Origin: Tridacna crocea
Lineage: Eukaryota; Mollusca; Bivalvia; Cardiida; Cardiidae
Direction of reading: 5' to 3'
Length of the DNA: 64,000 nt
NCBI GenBank assembly: GCA_943736015.1
Contig: OX031060.1
Span: 9,437,501-9,501,500 of the forward strand
Of this stretch, positions 1 through 10,089 are shown piece after piece (positions within the stretch are counted from its first letter, which is position 1; each line of letters opens with the position of its first letter). Under the pieces are notes generated by a model. It saw only the letters and a program-made list of their open reading frames with translations. It was not told the origin of the DNA and made no database searches. The position numbers and the translations under genes are program-made.

Positions 1-45
1 TTTCAGAAGCTTCCTTTCTCAGGGTTGGGTTGTGAAAACTTGAGA
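1..45 (+). mobile_element. Type I MITE, right-end fragment
   Basis: Arm B end only (GAAGCTTCCTTTCTCAGGG and a degenerate terminus). The rest lies before the window. Confidence 0.5.
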
Positions 46-72
46 TTACTTGTGATGGGACAAAGCCATACC

Positions 73-291
73 ATCAATTCTTTGACAAACGATAAAATAT
101 TAGACTGGTCCAATATGGAAGCATTTGCAGACGACAAATTGTTTGTCAATCAAAAATTGGAATTAGTTTTTGGAAGAGCAGCAAACATTATGGGAAAAGG
201 AGGAAATGCTGGTTACCAGCACTTTCTTCTTTTTCCATGATGTTTTCAAAAGCCTTCTCTCTTAAGAGTGTGTGTGGTAAATATTTAAAGA
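73..291 (+). mobile_element. Type I MITE, AB, diverged
   Basis: Arm A and the hairpin are clear, but the ends have drifted (TTTGACAAACG; TGGTAAATATTTAA). A 71-codon open frame across it is a by-product of the repeat. Confidence 0.7.
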
Positions 292-427
292 ATGTTAAAG
301 ACAAGTTATGAAAATACAGGTTACAATCCACAGAAACAAAGATTTAATATATAAACATTTCTGACAATGTTTGGGTGAAAGGAGAAATTGCTCAACATTA
401 GCAATAATTGCTTTTGCTATATAATTA

Positions 428-662
428 TAACTCTGTACCAAATGACAAAATTTTTCGACCCCACCAGATTGAAGGCCATTGAAGACAATAATTTAAATGA
501 AATTTGATAACAGTTTCTGTTCGAGTAAAAAAATCTGTGGGAAAGGAACAAATTGCTGGTTTCCAGCCTTTTCTTCTTTTTCCAAAATGCTTTCAAAAGC
601 TTTCTTTCTTGGTTTCTTTAAAACTGGAGATAATGATTTCTGCAAAGTATCAATTGCTCCGT
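428..662 (+). mobile_element. Type I MITE, AB, strongly diverged
   Basis: Starts AACTCTGTACCAAATGAC. The hairpin is recognisable (CTGTGGGAAAGGAACAAA, TTGCTGGTTTCCAGC) and the right end is worn away. Confidence 0.6.
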
Positions 663-704
663 TCTATTAGAGCATCATATTGATACATGATAAACTTTTT
701 GCTA

Positions 705-1020
705 GCTCACCTGAACACAAACATCATGATGGTGCCATGTTTAATGTCTGTCATGCGATGTTCATCATGTCGTCAACTTTTACCTTGTGTATTCTCTAGA
801 GGCCACATTTACAGTCTAGTACTCACGAAACTTGGCCAGAATGATTTCTCGGACTTGTTCTAAAATGGGTCATGTTGGGTCATAAAACTAGGTCACTAGG
901 TCAAATCTAAGAAAAAACCTTGTGTATGTTCAGTCCAAAATTTGAAATTTGTTCAGAATAATTGTCTTGATGATATCTTTGACAAATTTGCAAATATGTA
1001 ACAATTGTTTTTTGTCACAA
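705..1020 (+). repeat. GCTCACCTGA-type repeat, partial
   Basis: Begins TAGCTCACCTGAACACAAAC and contains CTCTAGAGGCCACATTT and ACTAGGTCACTAGGTCAAAT, motifs I associate with tandem-core bivalve repeats. It shares its head with the elements at 10575 and 37712 but has a different core, and only about one core unit is present. Confidence 0.5.
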
Positions 1021-1196
1021 AGATTTTACCTATAATAATCACTTGAAGAAAGACTTTTTTGTGTTTATATATGTTTAACCCTTTACCACACAATCCTAAA
1101 ATAAAGGTTACTCAATTTGGTAAAGTTTAAGATTTGGATGTTTGTTAAAGAGCTTAACCAATCTTCTTTACCATGCATTAATGTGAAACAAGTTTG

Positions 1197-1335
1197 TACA
1201 ACTTGTATTAACTGTTAACCAAACAACAAACTTTTAGACAGGGCCAAAATTACAGCATTTACAGATGACAAAACAAATATGAATAAAAATTTAAATTAAT
1301 ATCTGAAAGACTAAAAAACATCACAGGGGAAAAAT
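1197..1335 (+). mobile_element. Type I MITE, arm A half
   Basis: CAAACAACAAACTTTTAGAC and the ACAGATGACAAAAC segment are present. The copy breaks off before the hairpin closes. Confidence 0.5.
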
Positions 1336-1495
1336 TTGAAAATATTAATTGTTTTCCACTAAACCCCAAGTTATGGATACTCATTATAATTGTCTCAATG
1401 AGAGGATTCTAATGAGTACCCACAAAATAGGATTTCAAAAAGTAATAAAGGATTTAGAATACTGTCACTCTGTCTTATCTGGAGCTCTGTAATTT
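1336..1495. mobile_element. GTACTCATTAGAAT foldback element, left-truncated
   Basis: The centre hairpin ACTCATTATAATTGTCTC / GAGAGGATTCTAATGAGT and the right end TCTTATCTGGAGCTCTG are present. The left terminal repeat is missing. Confidence 0.65.
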
Positions 1496-1910
1496 AGAGG
1501 TTCTAACTTTGATCCATGTCTTTGTAGCTCTTTTTTAATGGGAATATCTGAAATACTATTATCTTAAGCGTAGATACCAACAGGCAGCCATGGGTACATA
1601 TATAGACATGTACTCTTGTTATTATACATGCCCTGGTTATCAGGAGAAATTCATGATCCCAAGGTGTTGTGTAATTGACACATGTCTGTACGGTATATCC
1701 GTCCACATAGATATTCGTGTGAGATGAGCCAGCAGCAAAGAACAAAACTAAGGGAGCAGAGAATGGGGCAAGATCTTTAGAGAGAGCAACACAGGGAGTG
1801 GGCTTGTTTTAACTTTATTAGCTTCATTCAGAAGCTCTCAAAATATGACAGGACAAATGGGAGGGATCAAAAACATGTACTGGTAGTTGTCTGATTGTAG
1901 GATTGGTCAG
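1496..1910. other. Unassigned intergenic or upstream-intron DNA
   Basis: No repeat family or coding signal was recognised. An 80-codon open frame on the minus strand (1503-1745) shows no family features. Confidence 0.5.
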
Positions 1911-2140
1911 GAAACTCTTTACCAAAATACAAAATTATGGAGGTAACCAAATTGAAAGCATGTGCAGACGACACATTAGATATAGTTTACAAGCTGATTT
2001 CTGTATTTAAAAGAAAAGAAAACATTCTGGGAAAAGGGAGAAAATGATGGTTCCCAGCGTTTAACCTTTGTCTCAAAATGTTTTCAAAAGTGATCTTTTT
2101 CAGGGTCATTTACACTAGGGATTGTGTTGTAAAGAGTTAA
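1911..2140 (+). mobile_element. Type I MITE, AB
   Basis: Both termini are present (AACTCTTTACCAAAATAC; TTGTGTTGTAAAGAGTTAA). The apex differs (AAATGATGGTTCCCAGCG), so the hairpin tip pairs poorly. Confidence 0.75.
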
Positions 2141-2225
2141 CAATTTTGTTTGTTTTCTTCTGTAAAAGAAACCAAACATGCTGTTAAAAGATGGAATGCA
2201 GCTTCAACATGAGGTATTACATAGC

Positions 2226-2453
2226 TTAACTCATTACCAAACAACATAATTTCAGACTTGTCCAAATTGAAAGCATTTGCAGGCGACAAAAAAGAGTGAC
2301 TCAAAATTTGAAATTTCTTTTGTTCAGGATAGAAAAAATTGTGGGAAAAGGAGAAAATGCTGGTTATCAGCATTTTCTCCTTTTCCAACAATATTTTCTG
2401 TAGGCTTCTTTCTCAGGGTCGTCTAAAGTAGGGATTGTGTGGTAATGGGTTAT
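2226..2453 (+). mobile_element. Type I MITE, AB, well-preserved example
   Basis: Layout: TTAACTCATTACCAAACAAC (arm A), CAGACTTGTCCAAATTGAAA, GCATTTGCAGGCGACAAA, then a stem AATTGTGGGAAAAGGAGAAA meeting its inverse around the apex ATGCTGGTTATCAGCAT, then arm B (GGCTTCTTTCTCAGGGTCG) and GATTGTGTGGTAATGGGTTA. About 228 bp, non-coding, with inverted ends flanked by TTAA. It has the structure of a non-autonomous piggyBac-type element; the assignment rests on TTAA and the CCYTTT-like terminus, since no transposase is in the window. Confidence 0.85.
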
Positions 2454-2811
2454 ACAAATTTAGTTGCCATTGCAAACGAATTATCAGCATTTTCAAAGAT
2501 GAAGTCCATCCTTTGAGGTTTATTTTATGTTTCATTTGTAAATTCATTTAGAATGGATGCTTCAAAATTGTTGGTCTTGTAAATACATGTATCTAAACAA
2601 CATAATGCAGTTTGACCTTGGATCTACTCTGTCTGACTTTGTTTTGTCCCAAAATTTAACATCTTATTCTGGGCTCTTTTTGACTAAATGAAAAGAAAAA
2701 GAAGCTTTTTTATCCCAAATTACGGTATTTTTTAAATCTACAAAGTGGAAATTTGACATTTGCCATTGATGTATTATATTAAATACACTTTCATTATCCC
2801 TTTCACTCTTC
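2454..2811. other. Unassigned AT-rich DNA
   Basis: No recognisable repeat, gene or RNA. It carries only about 5 CpG together with the neighbouring MITE. Confidence 0.5.
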
Positions 2812-3040
2812 GCTCTTTACCAAACAAAAAAAAAAAATCAGATCGGTCTAAACTCAAAGCATTTGTAGACGACAAACTAAACATGATTCAAAAATTGAAA
2901 TTCAGTATGTGAAGGTAGAAAACATTGTGGAAAAAGGAGAAAATTCTGGTAACCAGCATTTTTCTCCATTTCCAATAATGTTTTCAAAAACCTTCTCTTT
3001 CAGGGTTATTCAAAGTCAAGATTGTAAGTTTAAGGGTTTA
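2812..3040 (+). mobile_element. Type I MITE, AB
   Basis: A run of A after CCAAAC has replaced part of arm A. The hairpin (AACATTGTGGAAAAAGGAGA) is good, and the right end TTTAAGGGTTTA is altered. Confidence 0.75.
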
Positions 3041-3545
3041 AAAAAAACTGGATTTTATCTCACAAAGTAAGAAGAAACATCTACATTTTCATAACAAAAT
3101 AGCTGATAAATAGTGGTTCACTTTTACTCTGTTTTGTGAATACCTTTTAGTTAAAAAAAAAAAAATGTTCTTTTTTCAATACTGTTTATTGTAACTTTAT
3201 TTTTATTGAAGCTTACTATATCACATAATGAGCAAAAGTATGACAAGGGAAAATAGACAAGTATTGTGTGCCCTGTCAATGCCTGTTTGACTGTCATTTG
3301 AACAGTACAAAGTTTGATACTGCCTGAAGGCTTTTTTTTTTAAATTCCTTAGTAGGGTATAATTTTCTTTTGACACTTTTTACAAGGATACTGATACATT
3401 GGCATTGTATTTATCAAGTACTATTTCAAGATACATGTAAGTAATTAAGATTTGGCATAATTATGTTATAAATATATTTTTTTATACCACTGCTATTCAT
3501 CAAACATGAACTGGTAAACATCAGATTTTATGACATAGTCAACAG
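3041..3545. other. Unassigned AT-rich DNA
   Basis: Low-complexity A and T runs only; no repeat family recognised. Confidence 0.5.
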
Positions 3546-3677
3546 GTTTACCAAACGACAAAATATTAGACTGGTCCAAAATTGAAAGCAATTGCAGAGG
3601 ACAAAATTGACGTTACTCAAAAACTGAAATCTGTTTACAGCAGGATTGAAAATATTGTGGGAAAAGGAGAAAATGCT
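3546..3677 (+). mobile_element. Type I MITE, arm A half
   Basis: Arm A plus the left half of the hairpin, ending at AAAATGCTGA where the next copy begins. Confidence 0.7.
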
Positions 3678-3893
3678 GAACACTCTTTACCATACAATCC
3701 CAACTTTTAATGGCCTCCAAGACAGAAACCTCTTGAAAACATTGTAGGAAAAGGAGAAAATGCTGTCCTTTTCCCACAATGTTTTCTACCCAGCTGGAAA
3801 CAAATTTCCATTTTGAGTAACGTTTATTTTATTGTCTGCCAGTGCTTTCAATTTGGACCAGTCCAAAAATGTTTTTGTATGGTAAAGAGTTGA
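3678..3893 (-). mobile_element. Type I MITE, BA, apex deleted
   Basis: Arm B starts ACTCTTTACCATACAATCC. The hairpin has lost its apex: GAGAAAATGCTG runs straight into TCCTTTTCCCACAATG. It ends ATGGTAAAGAGTTGA, 161 bases before the first coding exon. Confidence 0.75.
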
Positions 3894-4053
3894 ACTAGCA
3901 AGAATTATGAATAAATAATATTAAGCTGGCCAAAGGCTCTCTTGATAACATTTCCCTTACACTGGTTTAATAAAATTTTATCTCAAATGCCAGCTAATCT
4001 CAGATCCTAAAGATCACTTTTGATCCTGTAATTTTGTTTGTTTATATTTACAG

Positions 4054-4078
4054 AACCAGCTCCTGTAGCGGTGGTAGA
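4054..4078 (+). other. ARRDC-like: 5' UTR part of the first visible coding exon
   Basis: The exon opens after a good acceptor (TTTGTTTATATTTACAG) and carries 25 non-coding bases before the ATG. An acceptor here means an upstream exon, outside the window or unrecognised, supplies the cap. The 25 bases have no in-frame stop, so an upstream in-frame extension cannot be excluded, but the family alignment starts at the ATG. Confidence 0.75.
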
Positions 4079-4199
4079 ATGGAATCACGGCTGGAGAAGT
4101 TTCAGATCATATTCAACAACCCCACAGCCACATATAGAGTTGGAGACACTGTCTATGGTTATGGATGGGTCATCTTAAAGGAGCCCATTTTTGTTCAGA
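4079..4199 (+). CDS. ARRDC-like: Alpha-arrestin (ARRDC family), coding exon 1: start of arrestin N domain
   Basis: Encodes residues 1-40 plus one base. It begins MESRLEKFQI, then NNPTATYRVGDTVYGYGWV and ILKEPIFVQ. The spaced Y-x-x-GDxVxGxxxV strand motif is the opening of the arrestin N domain in ARRDC2/3/4 and TXNIP relatives. The ATG has A at -3 and G at +4. The donor is CAGA|GTAAGT and the intron is phase 1. Alpha-arrestins are cytosolic and endosomal adaptors that select membrane cargo such as receptors and transporters and recruit ubiquitin ligases or ESCRT. That role is family knowledge; this paralogue's cargo is unknown. The following intron is 24.3 kb and packed with MITEs. Confidence 0.9.
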
Positions 4200-4295
4200 G
4201 TAAGTTCAGCTAAATGCATTTATCAATTTACAGAGCTCGGTAAACTGAGGCTAAGGCTGTGTATGAGGGCTGAGCAAAATGTTTGTGGAATTTAT

Positions 4296-4514
4296 TTACC
4301 CTTTACCACACAATGACATCTTTTGATGACCTTGAGAAAGAAGCCTTTTGAAAACATTGCAGGAAAAGGAGAAAATGCTGGTAACCAGCATTTTCTCCTT
4401 TTCTCACAATGTTTCCTACCCTTTCCAAATCAAATTTCAATTTTTGACTTATTTGTCGTCTGCAAATGTTTTCAATTTGGACTAGTCCAAAATTTTGTCG
4501 TTTGGTAAAGAGTT
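4296..4514 (-). mobile_element. Type I MITE, BA
   Basis: Lies 97 bases into intron 1. Full hairpin with apex ATGCTGGTAACCAGCAT; right end GTCGTTTGGTAAAGAGTTGG. Confidence 0.8.
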
Positions 4515-4852
4515 GGTTAAAACAAAAATACTGATGCTATTTCAATTTTGCTGTCTTTTGAGATCCACTCATAAAGGACAAAAATAGGACAGATCAGACA
4601 AATTGATATAAAAAGGTAGGTACTATGACTCCTTGTGTGACATGTACCATACTGCTAGCGGGACTGATGGGGTTGTCATACAATTTGCCTCAAACTTGAT
4701 GGATGGATCATATGTTTGGATGAGCCCGGATGCACTATCATGAAATTGGTTGTGTGAGTGGTCAGAGATTCATACTTGCTCCCTTACTGAACTCATCAGA
4801 GCAAGACTGAATTCCCAAGAACATACAAATTGTCTTCCAAAAAATCAAGACA
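4515..4852. other. Unassigned intron 1 DNA
   Basis: No repeat family or exon recognised. Confidence 0.5.
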
Positions 4853-5203
4853 AAATCAAAACATTGAGAACGCTGAAGTGGTATTTGTCAAGGAAGCCGT
4901 AGTGTGGAATTAATAATTTGAAAGAAGAAGAGAATCTTATTCAAATATTGGCTTGAAGGTCAACTTACAAAGCAGATGAATACCTTCTTGACTGAAGGGA
5001 GAGTCATGACTAAGTTTGAATTATTTGTGTATTGGTGGTTTCACTTTGGTCATCAAGAGGAGTCGGGTGTAACGTCCCTTGACTGTAGGATGCATGATGG
5101 GTAGAGAGAGAAACCATGTTTGTACATGAAAACTATGTTTTTGGGACATCTTTGGCTGTTAACATTTAATCCTAACAATGCAATCAATTCTTTTGATTCC
5201 GAC
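4853..5203 (+). repeat. Dispersed repeat R1, copy 1
   Basis: Shares a long, gapped similarity with 13112-13505: ATTGAGAACGCTGAAGTGG, GGATGCATGATGG, and a tail TTAACATTT ... AATCAATT. No open frame and no clear terminal repeats. Confidence 0.7.
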
Positions 5204-5478
5204 TGCTTGCATCCCTGCAGTGACTACAAAAGCTTGTACTGCACCATGTGAATGGTTTCAGAACATTGCTAAAAAGTACTGCAAGCATTCATAAACTCAT
5301 TGTAAAGCAGTTTCAAAAGGGGTTTTATGTACAGTGACATGCGGTGTCTTACAAATATCAATAGTGTTTTGAGGAGACATGGAGCTTGTACAATAAAATG
5401 CATTTTTTAACCTTTTTTCTATACGACAAATTCTCATCAAACTCTTCAAATTCTTCAAAGCATTCTGCAGTCGACAAA

Positions 5479-5653
5479 TTAACCCTTTACCACACAATGA
5501 AAACTTTTAACGCCCCTGAGGAAGAGGCCTTTTGAAAAGATTGTGGAAAAAGGAGAAAATGCTGGTTACCAGCATTTTCTCCTTTTCCCATAATATTTTC
5601 AAAAGGCTTCTTTCTCAGGGTTGTTATAAGTCAGGATTGTGTGGTATAGGGTG
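5479..5653. mobile_element. Type I MITE, palindromic BB form
   Basis: Arm B is on both sides (CCACACAATGAAAACTTTTA on the left; CAGGATTGTGTGGTATAGGG on the right), with the hairpin between. The whole 175 bp folds back on itself; arm A is absent. Confidence 0.8.
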
Positions 5654-5785
5654 AATAACAAAGCTTAATGTTTATGGTAACATGAAAACATCATGATGCG
5701 AGGACAGAGAAATTCCCTATGTTGACCGATTCCTTCTTTCATTACAATGTTCCATAAGCACACAATGTCTATATACATACATATA

Positions 5786-5963
5786 GGTCCAGATAGAGGG
5801 AGTGATTTTGATTTCAAAATTGAAAATACTAGTTTTTCCGCATTAAACCCTTTGTTGTGGGTACTCATTAGAATTGTCTCAATGAGATGATTCTATTGAG
5901 TACCCACAACATTGGGTTTGGAAGAGAAATAAAGGATTTAGAATACCATCTTATCTTGAGCTC
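5786..5963. mobile_element. GTACTCATTAGAAT foldback element, complete
   Basis: Terminal repeats GGTCCAGATAGAGGGAGTG and TCTTATCTTGAGCTC flank a hairpin GTACTCATTAGAATTGTCTC / AATGAGATGATTCTATTGAG. The flanks TACATATA and TGTATATA hint at an 8-bp duplication (6 of 8), weak because AT-rich. Confidence 0.75.
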
Positions 5964-6270
5964 TGTATATAGTCTATAAACAGAAACTTGTATGAAGGAT
6001 AGGTATGATAAGATAGTATTACATCTCCACTTGACTAAATAATTAATGAGATTTTGTCAGGCCAGTTCTAATTAACCTTAAGTTTGATGCCAGACAGATA
6101 GGACTTTGGTTTGCTTCAGCAGAATGTGTAAATCAAGATCAGGCTGCACAGTATGTGCCTTTTAGAAGTTTGCATTTGAAAATATATGTTATATGAAGGA
6201 GAAAAAAGCTAGCTACAAGTCTTTTTTTTCTGCAATTTTTTAAACCCTTTTTAAAGAAAAATCTTGTCAG

Positions 6271-6322
6271 TTTAATCCTTTACCACACCATCTCAAGTTT
6301 AGGAGACCTTGGAAAAGAAGGC
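6271..6322 (-). mobile_element. Type I MITE, arm B fragment
   Basis: TTTAATCCTTTACCACACC to GAAAAGAAGGC, cut by the next copy. Confidence 0.6.
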
Positions 6323-6551
6323 TTAACTCTTTACCAAATGACAAAATTTTGGACTAGTCCAAATAGAAAGCATCTGCAAACGACAAAATAAAAGTGACTG
6401 AAAATTTTAAATTTGCTTTGTGAAGGGTAGAAAACATTGTAGAAAAAGGAGAAAATGCTGGTAACCAGCATTTTCTCCTTTTTCAACAATATTTTATGTA
6501 GGCTACTTTCTCAGGGTTGTCAAAAGTAGGGATTGTATGGTAATGGGTTAA
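6323..6551 (+). mobile_element. Type I MITE, AB, intact
   Basis: TTAACTCTTTACCAAATGAC to GGTAATGGGTTAA with a perfect apex. Confidence 0.85.
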
Positions 6552-7030
6552 GGAAACTTTCAATATTTGGGGATGACTGAAAATCATTTGGTAGGTTAAT
6601 TCTTTGCCACACATTATGTTGTCCTATTTAACATACAGTTCATGATCTTTAAGTTTTAAATGGACGACACAGATTGTAGACTCATCATTTTTAAAAACAA
6701 TTAAAATGATACTAAGATTTTTGCATTTGTCTTTAGGTTAGAAAAAGGTTGATTTATTGATTGAGCCCATCAAAATATTTATGATGTTAAGAGTATCTTA
6801 TTTATAAGACAAAGAAACATTGAAAACTTAAACTACACAACATGCTTGTGCCAAACCAATTGTCACTCTATGGTATTTCACCCTTTATGTTCAACATATT
6901 AATGTAAAAGAAAAAAATATGGCATAACAATAACTTATGAAATAAGAAAACAGTAGAAAAAATTCTGTCTTGCTAAGAATTATGATTGATTTATTTGATT
7001 TCATTAATAAATTCATTCATTATACTTCCA
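6552..7030. other. Unassigned AT-rich intron DNA
   Basis: No feature recognised apart from A-rich runs. Confidence 0.5.
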
Positions 7031-7044
7031 CAAAACAAATGTTT

Positions 7045-7275
7045 TTGGGGGTATACTGCAATCAGCCTGCCTCTGTCTGTCCGTATGTCTGTCTGCACAA
7101 ATTACTTGCAAAGAGCTGGCGGAGGTATAAAGTCGCATTCAATGACAGCTCTGGTTCTTTCTTTCATTCTTTCATTCATTAATTCATTCATTTCTCCATC
7201 CATTCATCCATCCATGCACTCACTCACTCACTCACTTACTCACTCACTCACTCACTCATTCATTCATTCATTCCA
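7045..7275. repeat. Tetranucleotide microsatellites
   Basis: A CTGTCTGTC-rich piece (7070-7100) is followed by mixed (ATTC)n and (ACTC)n from about 7155 to 7275. The lead-in GGGGGTATACTGCAATCAGC resembles the head of a dispersed repeat. The open frames across it are repeat artefacts. Confidence 0.8.
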
Positions 7276-7507
7276 GTTTTACTATTTTGCCCTGAGAAAA
7301 CTATTATAACAATCTGTTCTCTGTAGATTTATTAGCTTGTAATGGAAGTGATAACCTGATTGATGGGAATCAGATCTGCATGTCAGCAGCTGCTTCAAGT
7401 GTTAATATGAAAAAACACCCAGTAATCTGCTGATAAGCCTTATCATGCATTTACAAGTGTAAGCTATTAATATTTTGTTTTTCCTTTCCCCATTTTGATG
7501 TCCTGTT

Positions 7508-7728
7508 TTAACTGTGTTCCAAACTACAAGTTTTAAGACCCTTTCGAATTCAAAATATCTGCACATTTAGAACTGGTACAATTGAATTCAAGCTCTCTGA
7601 TAGGGTGGAAAACATTGTGGGAAAAAAAGAAAATGCTGCTAACCAGCATTTTCTCCTTTTCCCACAATGCTTTCATAAGCCTTGTTCTGCGGGGTCGTGA
7701 AATACAGGATTGTTTGGTAAAGAATTAA
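7508..7728 (+). mobile_element. Type I MITE, AB, diverged arm A
   Basis: TTAACTGTGTTCCAAACTAC at left; hairpin apex ATGCTGCTAACCAGCAT; right GGTAAAGAATTAA. Confidence 0.75.
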
Positions 7729-7794
7729 GCTCACCAGGGCACAGTATTTCCTCTCTTTCTGTTGCCTGTATTCTGTCCATCTGTCAACTGTTGA

Positions 7795-7880
7795 GATTTT
7801 TAACTTTCATGAATCAATCATGAGATTCACCGACCCTGATGAAAAAGACTTTTGGAAACATTGTGGGAAAATGTGAAGAA
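7795..7880 (-). mobile_element. Type I MITE, arm B fragment
   Basis: CACCGACCCTGATGAAAAAG to CATTGTGGGAAAATG; the rest is missing. Confidence 0.45.
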
Positions 7881-7907
7881 AGCCATGCCCCTATATATCT
7901 ACCTATA

Positions 7908-8096
7908 ATTCAGAGGTCCAGGTAACAGGAAGTGATGGTATCCTAAATCTTTTAACTCTCTTCCAAACCCTATGTTGTGGGTACTCATTAGAATCGTCTC
8001 GATGAGACGATTCTAATGAGTACCCATAACATAGGGTTTAGTGGAGAATAATTATTAGTATTTTCAATTCAAAAATCAAAATCACTCCCACTATCT
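7908..8096. mobile_element. GTACTCATTAGAAT foldback element
   Basis: The cleanest hairpin of this family: the stem from AACCCTATGTTGTGGG through ACTCATTAGAATCGTCTC pairs with its inverse over about 35 bp. Confidence 0.8.
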
Positions 8097-8117
8097 GTTA
8101 TATCACTCTGTTATATC

Positions 8118-8345
8118 TTAACCCTTTCCCAAACAAGCCCTGGTTTTTACGTGTCTGAAGTAAAAGTCTTTTGAAAACACTGTGAGAAAAGGAGAAATTG
8201 CTCGTAACGAGCAATTTCTCCTTTTCCCACAATGTTTTCTACCCTTTTTGAAAACTTTCTGCCATTTTCTCCAAATCTGAAATTGTCGTCTGCAAACTCT
8301 TTCGGTTTGGAAGGGTCCAAAATTTATCGTTTGGGAAAGGGTTAA
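8118..8345 (-). mobile_element. Type II MITE, intact
   Basis: TTAACCCTTTCCCAAACAAG to CGTTTGGGAAAGGGTTAA. Same hairpin stem as type I, but the apex is TTGCTCGTAACGAGCAA and the arm reads GTCGTCTGCAAACTCTTTC. Confidence 0.85.
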
Positions 8346-8354
8346 AGTTTTTAT

Positions 8355-8575
8355 GTGGCTCGATGGTAAAGTGAGGCACTCATAACCTGGTTGTCCCATG
8401 TTTCAGCCACAATGGATTGGATCCACTTAGTTTTTTCGTGGGAGTGTCCTCAGGCAAGACGCTTCAGACCCCTAGCCTGGTGCGGGTATAAACCCATGAA
8501 AATGTGAGCTGTCGCGGTGGTATGACTGAAACAATGTTGAAAGTGGCTTAAGACACCATTCAGTCAATCAGAAAT
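8355..8575 (+). mobile_element. tRNA-derived SINE relic
   Basis: TGTGGCTCGATGGTAAAGTG resembles an A box; the tail is ACTGAAACAATGTTGAAAG then GTCAATCAG. The B box is decayed. Confidence 0.5.
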
Positions 8576-8617
8576 AGTTTCTTCAAATTTAGGCAGGTTG
8601 TAACACTTAATCATAAG

Positions 8618-8905
8618 CAATACAATAGTGCAGTCGCTATCATACAGGACAGGGTTGCTGGTTTGAGCCCTCAGCTCAGGCAATTTCTGTGATGGTATTC
8701 ATTTCTCTCTTACCACTGGTCATTGTTTTGATGATGATTATGTTGGAAAGCAGCCAGATGCATAGGAAGAGACTGTGCAAAGAACCGGTATTAGAAACTC
8801 CAAGGGGGCATGGAAGAGGGCACTGGCCACTGTGATATAACTGAAATAACGTTGAAAACTAGCATGGAATAGCAATCAATCAACTAAATTAGACCAAATC
8901 AAACC
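8618..8905 (+). mobile_element. tRNA-derived SINE, CAATCAAT-tailed family
   Basis: Head with a B-box-like GGTTGCTGGTTTGAGCCC; body TTGGAAAGCAGCCAGATGC; end GATATAACTGAAATAACGTT then (CAAT)n. Related bodies at 30795, 50275 and 55085. Confidence 0.65.
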
Positions 8906-8915
8906 AACCAACCAG

Positions 8916-9077
8916 TTAATCCATTACCACTCAATACCTAATTTTGATGCCCCTGAGAAAGAAGCCTTTAGAAAACATTGTGGGAAAAGGAGAAAATGCT
9001 GGTAACTTTTATTTTGTCGTCTGCAAATGCTTTCAATTTGGACCAGTCTAAAATACTGTCGTTTGGTAAGGGGTTAA
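8916..9077 (-). mobile_element. Type I MITE, BA, half hairpin deleted
   Basis: Runs from AAATGCTGGTAAC directly into TTTTATTTTGTCGTCTGC; the right half of the hairpin is gone. Confidence 0.75.
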
Positions 9078-9078
9078 T

Positions 9079-9222
9079 CAAGTGATCATCAACCAATCTA
9101 CCAATCAATCAACCAGTCATTTTCTCCCTGGAAAAAAAAAATCAATCAGTCAATCAATCAATCAGTCATCATCTCCGTAAAAAATACCAATCAATCAGTC
9201 AATCAATCACTTTCTCCCTTGG
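9079..9222. repeat. (CAATCAATCAGT)n microsatellite
   Basis: Imperfect CAAT/CAGT repeats in three blocks separated by CCCTGGAAAAAA-like spacers, so the spacer is duplicated too. Confidence 0.75.
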
Positions 9223-9370
9223 AAAAAATGTCTTTTACATCCACCTATTGCTCTATGGTAGTCGACAATCAGTCTAAAGTTTACATGTAGGGAAATGGGT
9301 GAAGACAAAACAATCAAATTAGTGAGGGGGTGAAAATCAAAGGAGAACTTCCTCAGAGACTATTTAACAC

Positions 9371-9597
9371 TTAACTCTACCAGAAAACAAAAATTTGGGA
9401 CTTGTCCAAATTGTAAGCATTTGCCGACGACAAAATAAAGGTGACTGAAAAATTGAAATTAGTTCTGGGAAGGGTAGAAAACACTGTGGGAAAAGGAGAA
9501 AATGCTGGTACCAGCATTTTCTCCTTTTCCCACAGTGTTTTCAATAGGCTTCTTTCTCAGAGGCGTCAAAAGTTGGGATTGTGTGGCAATGGGTTAA
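9371..9597 (+). mobile_element. Type I MITE, AB, first of an adjacent pair
   Basis: TTAACTCTACCAGAAAACAA start; hairpin apex ATGCTGGTACCAGCAT; ends GGCAATGGGTTAA. Confidence 0.85.
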
Positions 9598-9600
9598 CAC

Positions 9601-9816
9601 TTAACTCTACCAGAAAACAAAAATTTAGGACTTGTCCAAATAGAAAGCATTTGCAGATGACAAGAGAAATGTTCATCAGATTTTGAAATTTGTTATGGGA
9701 AGAAAACATTGTGGGAAAAGGAGAAAATGCTGGTTACCAGCATTTTCTCCTTTTCCCACAATGTTTTCAAAAGCTTTCCTTCTCGGGATCGGTAAAAGTC
9801 AGGATGGTAAAGGATC
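9601..9816 (+). mobile_element. Type I MITE, AB, second of an adjacent pair
   Basis: Opens with the same TTAACTCTACCAGAAAACAA as its neighbour, separated by only CAC. Its right end is degraded (ATGGTAAAGGATC). Confidence 0.8.
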
Positions 9817-10089
9817 AAAATGCTTAATGTTTGTAGGAGTTCTGATCCAATACATGTAAAGAACAATTTCAGTTTTTTAGAAGCAAGAATTTCCTTATAA
9901 AAAACAGTTTGTATTAAAGACTGGACTGCACATTCAGACGACACATTCTATGAACTCTTATCTTCGACAAAGTTTCTGCGTTAAAACTGCAGCCTAAGCG
10001 AATGGTATACATGTATTGGTTTAAGAGGCAATAATACTCATTTTAAGCCAGTTTTAACTCATTTTGTTTTTATTTTATCAAAATATAGT

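Noticed and set aside
5786..5963. hAT classification of the GTACTCATTAGAAT foldback family from 8-bp flanks
   Set aside because: The best flanks match 6 of 8 and are AT-rich; other copies gave 7-bp or no clear duplication, so the superfamily is left open.
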